Source: Brachypodium distachyon (Eukaryota > Streptophyta > Magnoliopsida > Poales > Poaceae). Taken from it: 64,000 nucleotides of DNA. The notes below the pieces were generated by a model. It had not been told where the DNA came from, did not search any database, and saw only the letters and a list, made by a program, of their open reading frames with translations. The position numbers were made by a program, and so were the translations under genes. The stretch's first letter is position 1. Each line of letters starts with the position of its first letter. Below, piece by piece: positions 35,434 to 46,538 of this stretch. The stretch spans positions 57,191,237-57,255,236 of the forward strand of contig NC_016133.3 of the NCBI RefSeq assembly GCF_000005505.3. The letters are read 5' to 3'.

Positions 35434-37057
35434 TCATGCCTTGGTGAGCGACACGGCCACCGTTGCTAGTCTGGCCACCTCGTCCTGCAAGCTTCCCTCC
35501 AGGCTCCACCGCTGCTCCGCGGTCCTGACAAACTCATCCATCACATCACCCAAATGCTGCGCAACCAGGGGCTCGAAAACGGCTCTCATCTGGTTCGCTA
35601 ACCTGTTCGGGGTGATCAGCGCACTGTCCATGCCGCTCGTCAAGCCATGCACGCACATCTCGTTGATCCAAAAGGAGCCCTCTTCTTGGATGATCTCCCT
35701 CAGCTCTTCGTCAGAAGGTTCATACACTGGCACGTAGAAAGAATTCAGCTTCTTTTTCTCGAACACGCCCTGTCAAATCATACCGAAATTCAGATCAGGA
35801 GGTCGCGGACTTGCTTGCCAGATGAATAAAATGGCATGCATGCTAGTCTAATTCCAAGTAAGGAAATTAAGGTACCTCCGAGGCAGTAACACTTAGAATC
35901 TGAAGTAAGATTTCCACGAGGCGGGGGAACTTGGAGGAGATTCCTTCAGAACGCCTGCCTAAAAGGGAAACGACTATCTTGCCCCCTGGGACTGATTCTT
36001 TGGCTCTCAGCTTCAGGAAAAGTGTGAAATCTTTCTTGAACTGGTTTGCGTAAGCCTCAACGACCAGAGGGAGTCTTTCACGCCTAGCGTGCTCATCAAT
36101 GTCGTAAGCCGGGATTTGGTTCCGCGTCAGATCTTCAGGAGCCTGTAAAAGTGTAAAGATAAGGGAATTAATAAGCTTTTAGTTGCAGAAACGACAAGTA
36201 ACACAATGGATTCGATACATCGAGCAAAAGTGCAAAACTGTCAAACTAACTCGCACCTTTGAGAGCCAATGCAGGCTGTTGGACGAGCAGGCGAGATGCA
36301 AGGATTCAGCAGTGAAGAGCCTCTCGTAAAATGACCCCGGCGTGACGCCGGTCACGACAACGGGCTCGTCGCTTCGGCGGAGCGTAGTCAGGTTCTTCAC
36401 CACCGTGTTGAAGTCGTTGTCAGGCAGGTCGTTGAGGAGGACACACAGCTCCGGCGGTGGCTGCTGGAGCTCAAGGTAGTGCTTGTGGATGGCCTCCACG
36501 GCAAAGGAGACCAGCGTCAGCGCGTTTGGGCCGGAGGAGCAGCCCAAGTCCGCGATCACAATGTTTCCGCGCGACAAGCCGTTGTTGGCGGTGCATAGCT
36601 CAGCGATGGCCGCTTCTATCATGGGCTTCATCCTTTCCTGGTCAGCGTTCTGCAGTAGACATGTGCTACTTCAGGGAAAATCTATGACTAAAAATGCGTG
36701 CTTCTTAACTTAGCAAATTCTTTTGAATCTCAGTAATAGAAGGTACTCCGTATCGTATACTCCCTCCATTCCATAATTCTTGTTTCAAATTTGACCAAAA
36801 ATTGATGTATCTATTCCTAAAAAGTGTTTAGATACATGTAATATTTTGACAAGAATTATGAAATGGAGGAAGTGGTAAAATAGTTTCTTGGTGAACCAAT
36901 TTTGAGAAGCCAAGTGTCAAAGGAACAGGTGAACAGGCCATAGAAAGAACATGAGTGGATTAACCAAGAGAGGAGATGATACCTGAATACTGGAGTTGCG
37001 AGCATAACTTGTTTCTCCTTGTCCATGATTCATAAACACCGTCTGTTGCGAAGCCAT
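35434..37057 (-). CDS. SABATH-family carboxyl methyltransferase
   Basis: Four exons (37057-36983, 36649-36257, 36142-35876, 35769-35434), all phase 0, encode 356 residues, close to the family's usual 360-380. SABATH enzymes transfer methyl groups from S-adenosylmethionine to the carboxyl group of salicylate, benzoate, jasmonate, indole-acetate and similar acids in the cytosol. The N-terminal substrate and cofactor motif NHGQGETSYARNSSIQ is at residues 10-25. The SAM-binding DLGCSSGPN is at 59-67 and NDLPDNDFN at 98-106. SSNSLHWLS at 147-155 holds the conserved Trp of the substrate pocket. The C-terminal half carries DFTLFLKLRA and VPGGKIVVSLLGR, then FYVPVYEPSDEELREII. His before the pocket Trp is common among grass members, so the substrate cannot be read from sequence. 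Intron 1 holds a Stowaway MITE. Confidence 0.9.
36760..36872. mobile_element. Stowaway MITE in SABATH intron 1
   Basis: It begins CTCCCTCCATTCCATAATTC and ends GAATTATGAAATGGAGGAAG, an inverted repeat of about 20 bp with minor changes. TA lies on the left flank (36758-36759), while the right flank is decayed. The CATAATTCTTG-type ends place it in the same family as the element at 60199-60356. Confidence 0.8.
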
Positions 37058-38249
37058 GGCTTTGCTTGGAGCAGAGCCCGATTATAGGATGGCAATGCCG
37101 ACAGCGTACTTGGGGTTCCAGTACTTTTTCCTATGAGTAATGGAGACGTCGCTTCTTGGCCTTTGCGCGAGAGCCTAGATAAACCATGCGAGGATAACGT
37201 GCATGGACTATGCACGTCGACCAAATAAGGAAGAACACTGCCATTAAAGCACGATCCAAAATAACGATGCTTGTCTGTTTCTAATGACAATGGTTATCCA
37301 TTTCCAATGATAATGGTTATCCATTTCTAATGAGATGGTGATTATATATTTCTATCTTTCTACTCGGCTATATATATGACAAGTGAAAGGCAAGGATCAC
37401 GTGCAAACCGAGCAATCAATTTGTGATCCCTTAATTTTGAAATGAAGTGCTCAACGTGATAAAATCTCGCAACAAGATTGATTACGCGGAAAAACGTATC
37501 TATTTTCTGAAGCTTACTTATGTATTTCATATGGAGTACGTAAAATCAAATCATTTTCATGATAGAATGGAAATCAGTTAATATCCGATATCTTATTTGA
37601 TATCAAATCTTATTTGTTGGGTAGAGTACCCTTTTCTTTTTTAGGCCGCCTCGCGAAAAGTGGCGTTTGTGTGCGGCGATCTCGCAACACAAGGCTGGCT
37701 TCTTTTTCCCTTGAAGTTTGTCACCAGATTTAAAGTTGTCTTGTCTTTAACAAGCCAACTGATTTTGTTTGGCATAGGCTAGCATGTGTTTCGAGTGGCT
37801 GTTGCAGCGGTGTACTCCAGGTGGTTTGCTTGCCGTAAAGCCAAGGTCGCCCTCGTGGAGTGATGCACAACGATCATGACGCTGCTGCCGAACAACCTCA
37901 ACATCAGTTTTGTCTTTCCTTCAACCGTCAGTGTGGAGCACGTGTGGTGGCTACTGATGTACGTACCTATGGTTGTTATGATGATTTTTATCTGATTTTC
38001 TGCTAATTAACCGGGTATTGAATAAGAATGTTTTTCTTACTTAAATGAGACGAGGCAAAGCTCAGTTTCGGAAACGAAAAACGAGTAACTGTCGCGCGTT
38101 CTATTTTTTGAACATCTTTTGCCGAACCCAAACCCACTCGTACCGTCGTACGCTCGAACCGCTCCGGGTCTTCCCACCGCGTCCAGCCCGACGACCCCTG
38201 AGCGTCGAACCCCGCACCACAACAAGCCCCCGACGCGCACACCGCGCCG
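37058..38249. other. Divergent intergenic region between SABATH and GeBP-like genes
   Basis: This spacer contains the upstream regions of two divergently transcribed genes. Near 37285-37340 the phrase TGGTTATCCATTTC(C/T)AATGA is repeated two or three times in tandem. A TATATATA string lies at about 37367-37376 on both strands. No other coding region is supported. Confidence 0.45.
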
Positions 38250-39227
38250 ATGCCATCCAAGCGCCCGTCCCCCAGCGCCATGGACGCCATGGACGCCGCG
38301 GCGGCCTCCTCCCCTCCCTCCTCTCCAGGCTCGCAGAAGCGCCCGTCCCGCCCCAAGCTCCGCCTAGACCAGGGCCGCCCGGAGCCCAACCCTAGGTCCC
38401 GCGGCTCCCACTCGGGCAGCAACCCCTCCCGGAAGAGCGGGCGCAAGCGCAATCGCAGGCCCCGCGCTCTCCCCGAACCCGACGCGGTGACCGCGCTCCC
38501 CGCCGAGCGCAGGCCCCGCGCGCTCCCGGAACCCGGCGCCGGGACCCCGTCCGCCGAGCGCAGGTCCCGGCCGCTCCCCGAGGCCGCCGCGTTGACCGTG
38601 CTCGCCGCGGCCACCGGCGCCGGATACCGCGGCGCCGTCCAGAGGCTCTGGAGCGACGCCGACGAGGTCGCGCTCCTCAAGGGCGCCGCCGCCTTCCGCG
38701 CGCGCACCGGCCGCGTCCCGCGCCTCCCGGACATGGGCCCGCTCTTCGACTCCATCAGGGGCTCCCTCTCCCCGCACCTCGACCAGGCCAAGGTGTACTA
38801 CAAGCTGAAGCGGCTCAAGAGCAAGTTCCTCCACGCGGCGCCGGCCGCCGCAGCGGGCCCGCACGACCTCCTCGTGCGCGACCTCTGCTACGACGTGTGG
38901 GGCGCCCACCTCGGCCTGTCTGCCGAGGACGACGCGGTGGAGGCCGAGGAGGAGGCTAGCGAGCGCCGCACTGTCCCAGACGCCGCAGCCATGCTTCCGG
39001 TAGTCACCGAGGTGCTCGATGCGTACTGGAAGACGAGCGGCCCGGCACTGTCCGGGGTGTCCCTGGAGAAGGGGCTGTCACTGCTAGGGACAGAAGCCGC
39101 GAGATCCATCGAAGCCAAGTGGAGGAAGCAGCTTGATGAAGAGGTGCACTCGCAGATGAGGCGGCACGATCTGGCCAAGGAGGTTTACGGCTTGCTCCTT
39201 GACGCCATTAAGCGCCTCGGGCCTTAG
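38250..39227 (+). CDS. GeBP/STOREKEEPER-like transcription factor (DUF573 domain)
   Basis: This is a single-exon gene of 325 residues. GeBP-family proteins are plant-specific nuclear regulators, some linked to cytokinin response and trichome or storage-protein gene control. The DUF573 DNA-binding domain spans about residues 131-218, with QRLWSDADEVALLKGAAAF at the start, LFDSIRGSLSPHLDQAKVYY in the middle, KLKRLKSKF, and DLCYDVWG at the end. A C-terminal region of predicted helix (about 250-325, EAKWRKQLDEEVHSQM) resembles the family's dimerisation segment. The N-terminal 120 residues are basic, Pro-rich and of low complexity, with a three-fold repeat (see findings). The first ATG is used; internal Met codons at residues 11 and 14 are possible alternatives. 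Members are often intronless, which agrees. Confidence 0.87.
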   Translation: MPSKRPSPSAMDAMDAAAASSPPSSPGSQKRPSRPKLRLDQGRPEPNPRSRGSHSGSNPSRKSGRKRNRRPRALPEPDAVTALPAERRPRALPEPGAGTPSAERRSRPLPEAAALTVLAAATGAGYRGAVQRLWSDADEVALLKGAAAFRARTGRVPRLPDMGPLFDSIRGSLSPHLDQAKVYYKLKRLKSKFLHAAPAAAAGPHDLLVRDLCYDVWGAHLGLSAEDDAVEAEEEASERRTVPDAAAMLPVVTEVLDAYWKTSGPALSGVSLEKGLSLLGTEAARSIEAKWRKQLDEEVHSQMRRHDLAKEVYGLLLDAIKRLGP

Positions 39228-40800
39228 CTCGGGTATGGCTGTCAACCGTTGGGTTTCATCTGATTTGTAGGAAACTACGCTATTTCCTTCGCTAGTTTTA
39301 ACTACTTGCTAGGTAATTAGTTTGCATTCTGTAATCCAGCGTCGGGGTTATATACATACGTTTGCATATTAGTTACATAGAGTTTGAGCATACATCTTTG
39401 TTGTGGTAGACTTCTGTTGAGAAGTAACACGGTGACTGTTCATTGCGTTCAGCATAGAGCATAAACACTGCAAAATTCTACAATTGTGCTGTCCTTTAGT
39501 GCGAATAAGGTAACATCTTATCGGCAAAACTGCGAATAAAATTCTGCAATTCTCAGAAGCAGTTTAATTGAAATTGCGCTTGACCTATGAAATGTTCTAG
39601 TGTGATTCGTCCGGAACCCACTCATACTGTCTGGAATTCCCGGTCCATGCAAAGGTTGTGGAAGAATCTTACATCTATACGTGGGTAATGTGGGTTTCAA
39701 ATCGCTGAGAGCACCTGAATCCATCTCAAGATACCTGAATTGTGTCCTGAACATCTGCGTTACAGTCATATTTATAGGGCTTCCATGATTCCATCTCTTT
39801 CGTGACCGGCTGCAGATTTCCAGCAAGATTTAATATGCCCTTATGAGCTTCGTTGCACCATCTGAACTGCTGAGCAGTAAGCATCTCTTTAATAGGCCAG
39901 TCTTTTTTTGAGTTGTGACTTGCAAGCGTGTAGTGGCAATACTATTCTTGTAGCTGAGTGTTTATACTGTTTGCCATATGTAATTCAGCTGCTTCTAATT
40001 TTCATCTCCATTTAGAGCAGTATTTCTGCTTTTCATAAAAGACTAATCCATGATTTTCGTAGCCCTTGCTATCAGTAAAAGATTTCATCAGATTTGGTTG
40101 ACACGGTGGAAACTCTGTATCTAGTTATTAGAACTTAAAGCATTGTTTCTGGTCCTCGGCTCCTTATTTCCAAGTCGTACTGTTGTTTTTGTCAGTTGTA
40201 AGAGTTCATCAGCTCCATGTTGGTTCTGGGTTATCCACGTTTGGCACATAATTTTAAGGAATCTCAGCAAACTTGGTTGTGCTTTTCCTGCCCTTGCTTG
40301 CATCCGTTCATATTATTCTGAACCAGTGCTGATACTAATCAACACTTCTTCTGCAGGGACAAGTTGACGAGGTATACCGAGCCAGCTAGGTGCCTCATTA
40401 TAGGCTGATCTCGTAGATCTGTACTCAGCTGCTGACTGACAGGCCCTAACAAGAAGTAATGATCAGCGTTGATACGCTATAGCTGTACAATCTGCATGAC
40501 TGCTTGTTGCGTGTATTGGATGTATCAGATACTTTAGGTTCAAAGGTGTCACTTCTGCTTCTGCTATGTCTTTAGATTTAGATGTGAAAATGATTCAGAC
40601 GCTCAACCGCTTCGTAACTGTTGTAACTTCGTCTCAGTGATGTCAGGTCTGTATTTTTCAATTGTAAGAATCCAGTATTTTGAATATTCATTGCTTTTAT
40701 GCTGTGGTTAGGATCACTTGCTTAATTTGTGCCATTTAACTCCCAGTTCCACTGTCAGTCATTACATAGTTGCTTATTTCCCATGTCATTGTTGTTCAAA
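39228..40800. other. GeBP-like gene 3' flank, no further gene
   Basis: No coding region with a recognisable family is present. A possible acceptor (TTCTTCTGCAG|GGACAAG, about 40345-40364) might belong to a 3' UTR intron of the upstream gene, but I cannot support this without transcripts. The sequence is AT-rich and ends exactly where the Helitron-like 3' terminus starts. Confidence 0.4.
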
Positions 40801-43181
40801 CTAGCACAATGGCCCGCGCGAAATGCACGGGCTAGACCTAATGATCATTGTTGTATTATTATATTTGTACGTGTGTGCTGATGACGTTTTCTCTTTGTAT
40901 CTCTTTTGATACCACATTACTTTGGTAATATCATGTTATTGCAACACGAAAAAGATATTGTTATATTAGTCGAAAAACTCTATCACTAGTAGCACGTTTA
41001 TATACAGAAATTATTATTTTTTGTATAGTTGTTCGTCAAAATTAGACAGAAAATTCAATGCGGGCCTTATAAATCCGAATGGAGGAAGTATAATTCACTG
41101 CTATTGTATTCTATCTGATCGTCGTATTTGTAATATAAAATCGAAGACATGAAATATGTATAATTAAAAGCAACTCCAGCATGTTACCTAAATTTAAGCC
41201 CCCATATTCTTATATGGGGATCCCCTATAAAAGATTATTCCCCTAAATTTGTGTTTTCTTCCGCAGACTCCTGATCCTACTCTCCATATTTCACTCTTCT
41301 AATATTTTATTCAACCTCTTTTCTAAACTTTCGTGTTTCAAATGACTTATTCATATAATTCAAATTCATATTATTTAAATCAAATCATTCTATTTTATAG
41401 CACTTAAATTAACTATATAATGCGGAGTATTATTAACGATTATAATTTAATTAATAAAGTTTTTTAATTAGCGTTGTGTCTTTTTACAAACTATTCTACA
41501 CAAGCGATTATCTACGTCTCTACTACGACTTGAATTGCTCTCTCCTTGATCTCTACATGAAGAAAGATCCACATGCAGCAACGGCTGTTCCCCTTTTCTC
41601 CTTCTTTCTCTTATCTTTTTCTCATTTTCTCTCTGTTCGTTTTCCCGTACAGGCTGAGGCTCACCCGATGTCCAAATAGAACGCCGCTGCCACCGGCAAG
41701 GCCGCCGGCCGCCTCTCCCCATCCCCAACACTGCCGTTGGCTCTCCCATCCCCAACACTGCCGCCACCCGACTGTCTCAACCAACGCTGCCGCATCATTC
41801 GTTGCCGCTGCGCCAGCCTTGATGCCACTCAGTTGCCTTCCCCATCTCTTGTCCAGCAGCTCGACGGCGCCTCACCGGGATCCAACGACGCCCCACCGCT
41901 TCCTACTGCTAGTTTGGCGCGCCAGCTCCACCAGCCGTATCGGATATCAACCTCCTCGTATCACTCTTCTTTCTCTAACAATGAGTCTTCTCATATTCTT
42001 GTGATGTTGTCTTCCCTTTCCCTGTCTTCTTCGTCCAAGTCTTCAAATTTCATGACCAGCAACAGTACCTACTCCCCGTCGAGCAGGCATTATCACCCTG
42101 GAATTGAGCAGCGGTGGTGGCCGAAGTTGATGAGTAAGGAGCGGCCAGGGATGAGTTGAGTGGTGAAAGTTTGTTGGCATCCCCGTCCTTGTTGCAGGCT
42201 TGGCTTCAAAGGTTGAATTTAGATTTTATTTGTCCATGATGTGTTGTAGTGCGTTATCAGGATCTGACTCAGGGCAGGGCCGCCTCCAGGAATTGGGGCC
42301 CTCGGAGCAAAGTTGAAAATTTTGGTTTTGAAATTATGACCGAAAATGAAAAAAGAACACAGGGTCGTGTCTCTCGGACAATAGCTTGACGAACTACGGT
42401 GTAATAGTGTCGCGTACCGTTAGTCACAAAACCGATCACTGAAAAATGGAATTAATTGAATTGATCTTCAATGAATCAAAGGAGACATATTATTGACCAG
42501 AGCGGGATTTGGGTATTTGATAGGTTCAACTCAAATCGGCTGGCCTCGCCTCGTACAGATTTTTTTTTTGCGCCCTTGTGCAGAATATCTAACGGTTGAA
42601 AATAAATGGGAGGATGTGTGTCAACGTGAGGCCTCCCCCGATGTCAACTTTTAAGAAGAAAAAAAAGTTGTCAAAACATATTCATATGACATATATATAG
42701 TTTTGAATATCTCGTCGAAATATGAACATCGGCGAAGACGAACCATGAATTAAGTACACAGTTTGAGAGTTAAGACATTTTAAAGTTTTGAATTTGCAAA
42801 AGATTTTCACGTTACAAATTGTCTGATGCCTTTTGCATGCATCATGCATCTCCTCCTGTGGCGCACGCATGTGGTGGAGCCCATGCTCGCATGAGGCGTC
42901 GCACCCTAATGCAATCGTACGTACCCCGTTATATCGATCTAACGATTGCAGTTTTTTTAAAGAAATTGTGTGGGATTCGTTTGGTCCCAGGGAGCCAATA
43001 GGCCAAGTTTACGTGACATGTTTGGACTCGTTGTGTTCTTTTAGGTTCAGCCAAACGTAACATTAAACAAAGAATTTATAAGACGCATAGATCTTATATC
43101 TAAAGGCTGGAAATTATTGAGGTGATGTGGATCAACGTGGAGCCTCCCCTCGGTACCCCTCATATTGCTTTTAGTATATAA
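40801..43181 (-). mobile_element. Helitron-like element A (nonautonomous)
   Basis: Read on the minus strand, the 3' terminus is a hairpin with stem GCCCGTGC and GCGCGGGC (plus-strand 40812-40832). It is followed by CATTGTG and CTAG, with T next to CTAG in the flank. That is the Helitron 3' signature (hairpin about 7-12 nt before CTRR, insertion between A and T). The other end, near 43171-43180, carries TATATACTAAAAGCA, matching the plant Helitron 5' consensus (TCTMTACTA-like) but lacking the leading TC because a second element abuts it. No Rep/helicase is encoded. The interior includes a GC-rich block (41476-42160). Confidence 0.6.
41476..42160 (+). other. GC-rich low-complexity block inside Helitron-like element
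   Basis: Overlapping plus-strand frames at 41573-42004 (143 codons) and 41737-42159 (140 codons) are rich in Pro, Ser, Leu and His and match no family I know. The composition contrasts with the AT-rich remainder of the element. Helitrons commonly capture host gene pieces, so this may be a captured exon or leader, but the source is not recognised. Confidence 0.3.
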
Positions 43182-44455
43182 CTAGCACGGTGTCCCGCGC
43201 AATTGTGCGGGAAACATCTGTCATCGTCTAAGCTTTCTAGCTGACGTAGATATGTATTGTCATGCTATTTATATAATTGGTCGTTAGAAAGACAGAATTA
43301 ATCTACTTAATATATCTAAAAAAGTAAAATCTATATACTGAGTCAAATGATGTTTCAACATATGAGACAATATTTTATCAATATGTGATTTTATATCGAA
43401 ATCCAGAACTAAAGATTAAATCTAGTGTCGGCTGGTGGACTGACTTTTGCATCAGATTTCTGAATTATTTATAGGTGATATTAGCCTAGTATTTGTGATT
43501 AAAGTTTAATTCACCTACCAACCACTATTTTTACCTGAGATTGTTGATCACGCTAACAATCGCTGAAAATGGAAATTGAGGTCGTGTTTAGCCCATATTT
43601 ATCTAACTAACAATAGATAATTTGGATCAACGTGATGTTTTCTCTCCAGAACCTTGTATTGTGCTTTTATTATATATTGACTGGTCATTTGTAATTGATA
43701 TTAGTTTATTATTTGTAATTAAACTTCAGATCACCTACCAATCTCTGGTCTTTCTCTGATATGGTTCATTACACATGATATGACATCTGGACACTAAATT
43801 AAAGTTCAAATGAGTAGTAATTGGTGGATCAATTGTTTGCACTCATAGATTATGTGTATGCTAAATTATATTGGTAGATATGTTTCAACAATTGTAAATA
43901 CCCTTCTATATAAATGAAAATGACGCAGTAGCTCCTTCCCTACTGTATTTTGAGTCAAAAAAAAGATATGTTTCCATGCATGATAATAAATCATAATGTG
44001 AATTTAATGTTTTTGTTCTATAGATACTTGAATTTAATTTTGATAAGAGTTAGTCATTTTTTTAGTTTGTAGAGATATTTATTACTCCCTCCAATACATA
44101 AAAAGTGTCACCCACTTAATACAAAATTTGTACCAACTTAGTACCAAATGGGGGGAGTAGTAATTAATATTTCTATGACGTGTGCAAAAAAATAATGGAT
44201 AATAAAGTCGAAAGGTCGGTAATATATTGATTGACTAACTCGTTGGCACAATAAAAATAAATATTAACTTAATTAACATTAATCATAACATATTGGGCCT
44301 ATGTGGACCTTAAACCAATTTGATGGTTTATTCCTAGCTCGTCTAGTATACCCAAGTCATTAAATCTTGACCGTTGGATCTGATAATTGAGGTGATGTGG
44401 ATCAACGTGTAGCCTCCCCTCGGTACCCCTCACATTGATTTTAGTATATAATAGA
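43182..44455 (-). mobile_element. Helitron-like element B (nonautonomous)
   Basis: CTAG begins at 43182 on the plus strand. It is followed at 43193-43212 by the hairpin TCCCGCGC-AATT-GTGCGGGA, which on the minus strand forms the Helitron 3' terminus. The 5' terminus is at 44455: the minus strand reads TCTATTATATACTAAAATC, preceded by A. Subterminal sequence includes the family phrase GGTGATGTGGATCAACGTG followed by AGCCTCCCCTCGGTACCCCT. The length is 1274 bp. It contains a mini-Stowaway (44085-44157) and an internal partial copy of its own 5' end near 43615-43680. No protein is encoded. Confidence 0.65.
44085..44157. mobile_element. 73-bp mini-Stowaway with natural empty site nearby
   Basis: The insert begins CTCCCTCCAATACATAAAAA and ends with AAATGGGGGGAG, flanked by TA (44083-44084 and 44158-44159). 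The neighbouring duplicated unit, around 44467-44482, has the same flanking sequence without the insert (TATCTATTAGTAAATAATAT versus TATTTATTA-insert-GTAATTAATATT). This directly confirms insertion into TA. It is among the shortest MITE-like insertions in the window. Confidence 0.75.
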
Positions 44456-44856
44456 TTGTGGAGATATCTATTAGTAAATAATATTTCCATGACGTGTGCA
44501 ATAAAATAATGAAAAATTTAGTCGCAAAGGTCGGTAATATATTGAGCGAGTAACTCGTTTGGCACAATAAACATAAATATTAACTTAATTACCATTAATC
44601 ATAACATATTGGGCCTATGTGGACCTTAAACACAATATAAAAATACATATTAACTTAATTACCATTAATCATAACATATTGGGCCTTGTGTGCCTTAAAC
44701 CAATTTGATGTTTTATTCCTAGCCCATCTAGTATACCCCACTAATTAAATATTGATCGTTAGATCTCAGATCCAACGTCCAGAATAATTGAGGTGGCGTG
44801 GATCAACATGGAGCCTCCCCTCGGTACTCCTCATATTGTTTTTAGTATATAATAGA
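44456..44856 (-). mobile_element. Duplicated Helitron-like 5' unit
   Basis: This unit repeats about 370 bp of the 5' part of element B (44160-44455). It ends with the same minus-strand terminus TCTATTATATACTAAAAAC at 44856. Within it, a block containing ATTACCATTAATCATAACAT followed by ATTGGGCC is present twice (around 44586-44620 and 44656-44686). It has no hairpin of its own. It is either the 5' remnant of another copy or a tandem duplication. Confidence 0.6.
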
Positions 44857-45652
44857 TCTTAACCGTTCTCTATATCATGCTAGATTAAATCATGGCCATT
44901 GTTTATGACTTATTGCCATTTTATTAGACTAAATCTCGGCGTTCTCTACCTCTTGCTTAGATCAAATCATAACCATCGTTTATGACTTAATGCTGTTTTT
45001 AGTTTTAATCTATACCAATAAGAGTACAATACTAATTAATTTGTAGATCATGACCTGCTATCCAGCTGTCAAGATCGGAGTACCATGGGTACTTATTCTA
45101 ATTTGAGATCAAGGACATCACGCAATGGTTTGAAGAAGTGAAATTAATTAATCATTCTTTTATCTCTGATTTTAACCGTCGGTGGAGTCCAATTTGCATA
45201 CGTGCACGTGTACGTTTCCATGTTGGACTGATTTCCTTGGTAGTTTGATTCGGACATGTACTATGTGCAACCATTTTTCTTTTACGTAGATCTGGTCAAA
45301 ACAATTAGGGTGACGTGGGGTCAAAACAATTAGGATGATGTGGATTTTTTTTAATAAACGTGGAGCCTTCAGTCGGTAACCCCTAGATAGAAGTGAGGAA
45401 GTGAGGCAGATCCATACAAACAAAGTGCCATTGTTGCCCACAGGAGTTCACCCGCGGGTACCAGAGAACAGGAGTGCAAATTATAAGTTGTTGCTGTAGT
45501 ATTCTTAGCATGTTCGTCTCGTTAATTTTTGCCTGAAATTATTTAATATATGGTCTTTTCTGTTTCAAAGTAAGTTCTGTGTGAGCTACTGATACAACAT
45601 GGCCAGCACGGGCTGGGGAGTTTCTACATTAGGTGGAAAGTGCAGACTGCGG
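44857..45652. other. Spacer with further Helitron-family traces
   Basis: Around 44875-45000 two related phrases (TAAATCATGGCCATTGTTTATGACTT-like, with AACCATCGTTTATGACTTA) form a local repeat. At 45310-45390 the Helitron-family phrase GATGTGGAT...AACGTGGAGCCTTCAGTCGGTA reappears without a terminal signature. No gene is supported. Confidence 0.4.
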
Positions 45653-45662
45653 ATCTCTTCAG

Positions 45663-46282
45663 TTTTTTTTCTTTCTAGAATACGCCCAGTCAGACGTATC
45701 ATAATTATAAGAAGAAAAACCGCGATGCGGTTACATGTCCGGAGGCCTAAACGTTAGGGATTACTCGCTTACATTGCACGACTCACGCACCCTTACAAAA
45801 AGTTCTAGGGTTCTATCCTTAAACAGTCCCGCGTTTTCCCAAGCGGCGCATTCTTGCTCAATAGAGTGAGCCACCATCGACACGCACGGACGAACCCCCT
45901 CGAAAACAATCGCATTCCGGTGCCTCCAAAGGCACCAGCAAATGAGGACGATTCTCGTAGCAAAGTTCCAGCGAGTTCTTCGGTCGCCAAAATGTAGGCC
46001 GGACCACCACTGCAACAAGCCAAGCTGACCACCCGGCATCAAATCCAGCCGCCTCCATCTCCTGAGAAAGATGTCCCAAATTTGTCTGGCGAAGACACAC
46101 CCGACCAAAAGGTGGGAAATGGTCTCAGGTTCCTGGTCGGAGAAGAGACAATGCGCCGGATGCGGCATACCACAACAACTCAAACGGTCCGCCGTCCAAC
46201 AACGGCATCTAAGAGAAGCCAAGCGAACACCTTACAACGGCTTGGTGCCCTAGAACTCCAGAGATCGTCGGCACAAGGGGCG
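45663..46282 (-). mobile_element. 5'-truncated LINE (non-LTR retrotransposon)
   Basis: The minus-strand frame 46222-45761 encodes the C-terminal zinc-binding end of a plant LINE polyprotein, with RCRCWTADRLS, CGMPHPAHCLFSDQEPETIS, HLLVGCVFARQIWDIF and ICWCLWRHRNAIVFEG. This matches the zf-RVT segment following reverse transcriptase. The reading is shifted out of frame upstream of RCRCWTADRL. The 3' end is a run of eight A on the minus strand (45663-45670). The direct repeat ATCTCTTCAG flanks it at 45653-45662 and 46283-46292, and the flank match extends further with one mismatch. A 620-bp 5'-truncated copy of this kind is a normal outcome of target-primed reverse transcription. Confidence 0.87.
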
Positions 46283-46538
46283 AATCTCTTCAGTTGAGGA
46301 AACCAGATCAAAAGATCTTACCAAATTACAAGCAGCATGAACAAGTAGCTCCAGTTGTTTCACAGGTTCAATAGAAGAGCACAGAACACAACACAAGGCA
46401 TCGCAGACGTGCAGAACACATTCAGTTGAAAATTCGCCTCTTTTTGACTACGTCAGGTGCTTGGTCCTGTCACCTGTGGGCGTATTGGCCTGCCTCCCTG
46501 CTTCCTGCTACATCCTGTCGTCAACTCTTCTTCTGAAG

